Source of the DNA: Metallyticus violacea
Taxonomy: Eukaryota; Arthropoda; Insecta; Mantodea; Metallyticidae
Assembly: GCA_030762175.1 (NCBI GenBank)
Contig: JAUJEO010000021.1
Location: forward strand, 1,240,001 to 1,304,000
Length of the DNA stretch: 64,000 nucleotides
Direction of reading: 5' to 3'
Positions 62,301 to 64,000 of the stretch are shown one piece after another. The translations under genes and the position numbers were made by a program. The notes beneath the pieces are model-generated. The model worked only from the letters and a program-made list of their open reading frames with translations, was not told the DNA's origin and made no database searches. Every line of letters starts with the position of its first letter. The stretch's first letter is position 1.

Positions 62301-63280
62301 CATATTATGCACAAAGAATCTCGAAAAGAAAAAAGTTTTTTTTCGAAGTTTCGAAACTTCGTTTGACTCAGTTTTTTTCCGTTCTAATTTGACATAACTG
62401 GTTCTCTTTCATTATACTTGTTTGATAGCCTCAGTAAAGCATATTATATGCAAAGAATCTCGAAAAGAAAAAATTTTTTTTTCGAATTTTGGAAACTTCG
62501 TTAGAATCACTTTTTTTCCGTTCTTATTTTAGGTAACTGGTTCTCTTTCATTATACTAATTTGATAGCCTCAGTAAAGCATATTATGCGCAAAGAATCTT
62601 GAAAAGAAAAAAAATTTTTTTCGAAGTTTGGAAACGTCGTTAGAATCACTTTTTTTCCGTTCTTATTTGAGATAACTGGTTCTCTTTCATTATACTAGTT
62701 TGATAGCCTCAGAAAAGCATATTATGCGCAAAGAATCTCGAAAAGAAAAAAGTTTTTTTTCGAAGTTTGGAAACTTCGTTTGAATAACTTTTTTTCCGTT
62801 CTTATTTGAGATAACTGGTTCTCTTTCATTATACTAGTTTGATAGCCTCAGAAAAGCATATTATGCGCAAAGAATCTCGAAAAGAAAAAAATTTTTTTTC
62901 GAAGTTTGGAAACTTCGTTAGAATCACTTTTTTTCCGTTCTTATTTGAAATAACTGGTTCTCTTTCATGATACTAGTTTGATAGCCTCAGAAAATCATAT
63001 TATGCGCAAAGAATCTCGAAAAGAAAAAAATTTTTTTTCGATGTTTGGAAACTTTGTTAGAATCACTTTTTTTCCGTTCTTATTTGAGATAACTGGTTCT
63101 CTTTCATTATACTAGTTTGATAGCCTCAGAAAAGCATATTATGCACAAAGAATCTCGAAAAGAAAAAAATTTTTTTTCGAAGTTTGGAAACTTATTTAGA
63201 ATCACTTTTTTCCGTTTTTATTTGCGATAACTGGTTCTCTTTCATTATACTAGTTTGATAGCCTCAGAAAACCATATTAT
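59358..63280. repeat. 30-monomer higher-order repeat, copy 2 (incomplete)
   Basis: Follows copy 1 directly and continues in register until about 63,280, where 'catattatgcgcaaag' leads into 'aatctggaaaag' instead of 'aatctcgaaaag'. Minor private changes: 'ccttttatatttg' near 59,460, 'gatacttgtttg' near 60,470, 'cagacaacc' near 60,766. Confidence 0.85.
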
Positions 63281-64000
63281 GCGCAAAGAATCTGGAAAAG
63301 AAAAAAAATTTTTTTCGAAATTTGGAAACCTCGTTAGAATCACTTTTTTTCCGTTCTTATTTGAGATAAATGTTTCTCTTTCATTATACTAGTTTGATAA
63401 CCTCAGAAAGCATATTATGCGCAAAGAATCTGGAAAAGAAAAAAAATTTTTTTCGAAATTTGGAAACTTCGTTAGAATCACTTTTTTTCCGTTCTTATTT
63501 GAGATAACTGGTTCTCTTTCATTATACTAGTTTGATAGCCTCAGAAAAGCATATTATGCGCAAGGAATCTCGAAAAGAAAAAAATTTTTTTTCGAAGTTT
63601 GGAAACTTCAGTAGAATCACTTTTTTTCCGTTCTTATTTGAAATAACTGGTTCTCTTTCATGATACTAGTTTGATAGCCTCAGAAAATCATATTATGCGC
63701 AAAGAATCTCGAAAAGAAAAAAATTTTTTTTCGATGTTTGGAAACTTTGTTAGAATCACTTTTTTTCCGTTCTTATTTGAGATAACTGGTTCTCTTTCAT
63801 TATACTAGTTTGATAGCCTCAGAAAAGCATATTATGCACAAAGAATCTCGAAAAGAAAAAAATTTTTTTTCGAAGTTTGGAAACTTCTTTAGAATCACTT
63901 TTTTCCGTTTTTATTTGCGATAACTGGTTCTCTTTCATTATACTAGTTTGATAGCCTCAGAAAACCATATTATGCGCAAAGAATCTCGAAAAGAAAAAAA
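62382..64000. repeat. Block shared with 44,600-46,218 (offset 17,782 bp)
   Basis: From the 'ttgacataac' monomer to the window edge the variants match 44.6-46.2 kb, including 'accatattatgcgcaaag' followed by 'aatctggaaaag', 'gataaatg', 'tttgataacctcagaaagc' (a one-base deletion) and 'aaacttcagtag'. The array plainly continues beyond the window. Confidence 0.85.

Larger units (their letters stand above)
1..64000. repeat. Satellite DNA array, ~139-bp monomer, ~460 head-to-tail copies
   Basis: The whole window is one tandem array. Landmarks such as 'tttgatagcctcag' recur every 138-139 bp (for example at 738, 877 and 1016, spacing 139). Counted on the representative monomer, composition is 42 G+C in 139 bases, about 30%. 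All copies lie in the same orientation, and no transposon, gene or unique sequence interrupts them. Variation between copies is mostly point substitutions at recurring positions, plus length change in the A/T tract. Coding potential is absent: reading frames are short, start at TTG and change frame with every monomer. Arrays of this size and purity are typical of eukaryotic centromeric or heterochromatic satellites. That role is inferred, and I cannot assign a species. Confidence 0.98.

Noticed and set aside
1..64000. CRISPR array
   Set aside because: The unit is 139 bp of homologous sequence throughout, with no short repeat alternating with unique spacers and no cas genes.
1..64000. Telomeric, rDNA or mini-array of tRNA/snRNA genes
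   Set aside because: No telomere hexamer or heptamer runs, no rRNA-like conserved stretches, and no tRNA A/B box arrangement or cloverleaf seen in the monomer.

Overview
The window is one uninterrupted block of satellite DNA. It is a head-to-tail tandem array of an AT-rich monomer of about 139 bp (consensus about 30% G+C), present in roughly 460 copies, and both window edges lie inside the array. I found no gene, RNA gene, transposon, CRISPR array or unique-sequence island, and no place where monomer orientation flips. A 64-kb array of this kind points to a eukaryotic nuclear genome (centromeric, pericentromeric or other heterochromatin). I do not recognise the monomer well enough to name a species or clade.

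The open reading frames of 66-69 codons that recur through the window are by-products of the satellite. They start at TTG inside the monomer, span about one and a half monomers, and end at the TAG of the conserved 'actag' motif. Because 139 is not divisible by 3, the frame shifts by one base at each monomer.

The array has several layers. (1) Each monomer carries three short dyads: a GCATA/TATGC palindrome, an A-tract/T-tract dyad, and CGAAGTTT-GG-AAACTTCG. In one monomer class the last of these is a perfect 18-bp palindrome without spacer. (2) Monomer variants recur in fixed order, including a four-monomer cassette (V1-V4) that marks higher-order units. (3) Multi-monomer blocks are duplicated, both in tandem and at a distance.

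Layout (offsets were read by matching diagnostic variants, not by alignment): 1-5.4 kb is a mosaic of blocks found again at 4.9-6.7, 8.6-9.1, 33.6-35.1 and 15.8-18.2 kb. 4.9-9.6 kb holds two 17-monomer units. 8.7-11.6 kb holds an 11-monomer duplication. 10.3-18.2 kb is repeated at 20.9-28.8 kb, and within it 15.7-20.7 kb is a 2,501-bp (18-monomer) tandem duplication. 28.2-33.4 kb is composed of blocks from 7.2-10.2, 20.9-24.0 and 10.3-10.8 kb. 34.1-43.5 kb is a run of 16/18-monomer units. 44.0-48.9 kb is repeated at 54.5-59.4 kb with a central 1.1-kb patch that differs. 49.1-54.5 kb is the most irregular part. 55.2-63.3 kb contains a 30-monomer (4,167-bp) higher-order repeat.

This is the pattern expected from repeated unequal exchange and gene conversion in an actively homogenising satellite, as in centromeric higher-order arrays. 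Centromere function itself is inference and cannot be shown from sequence alone.
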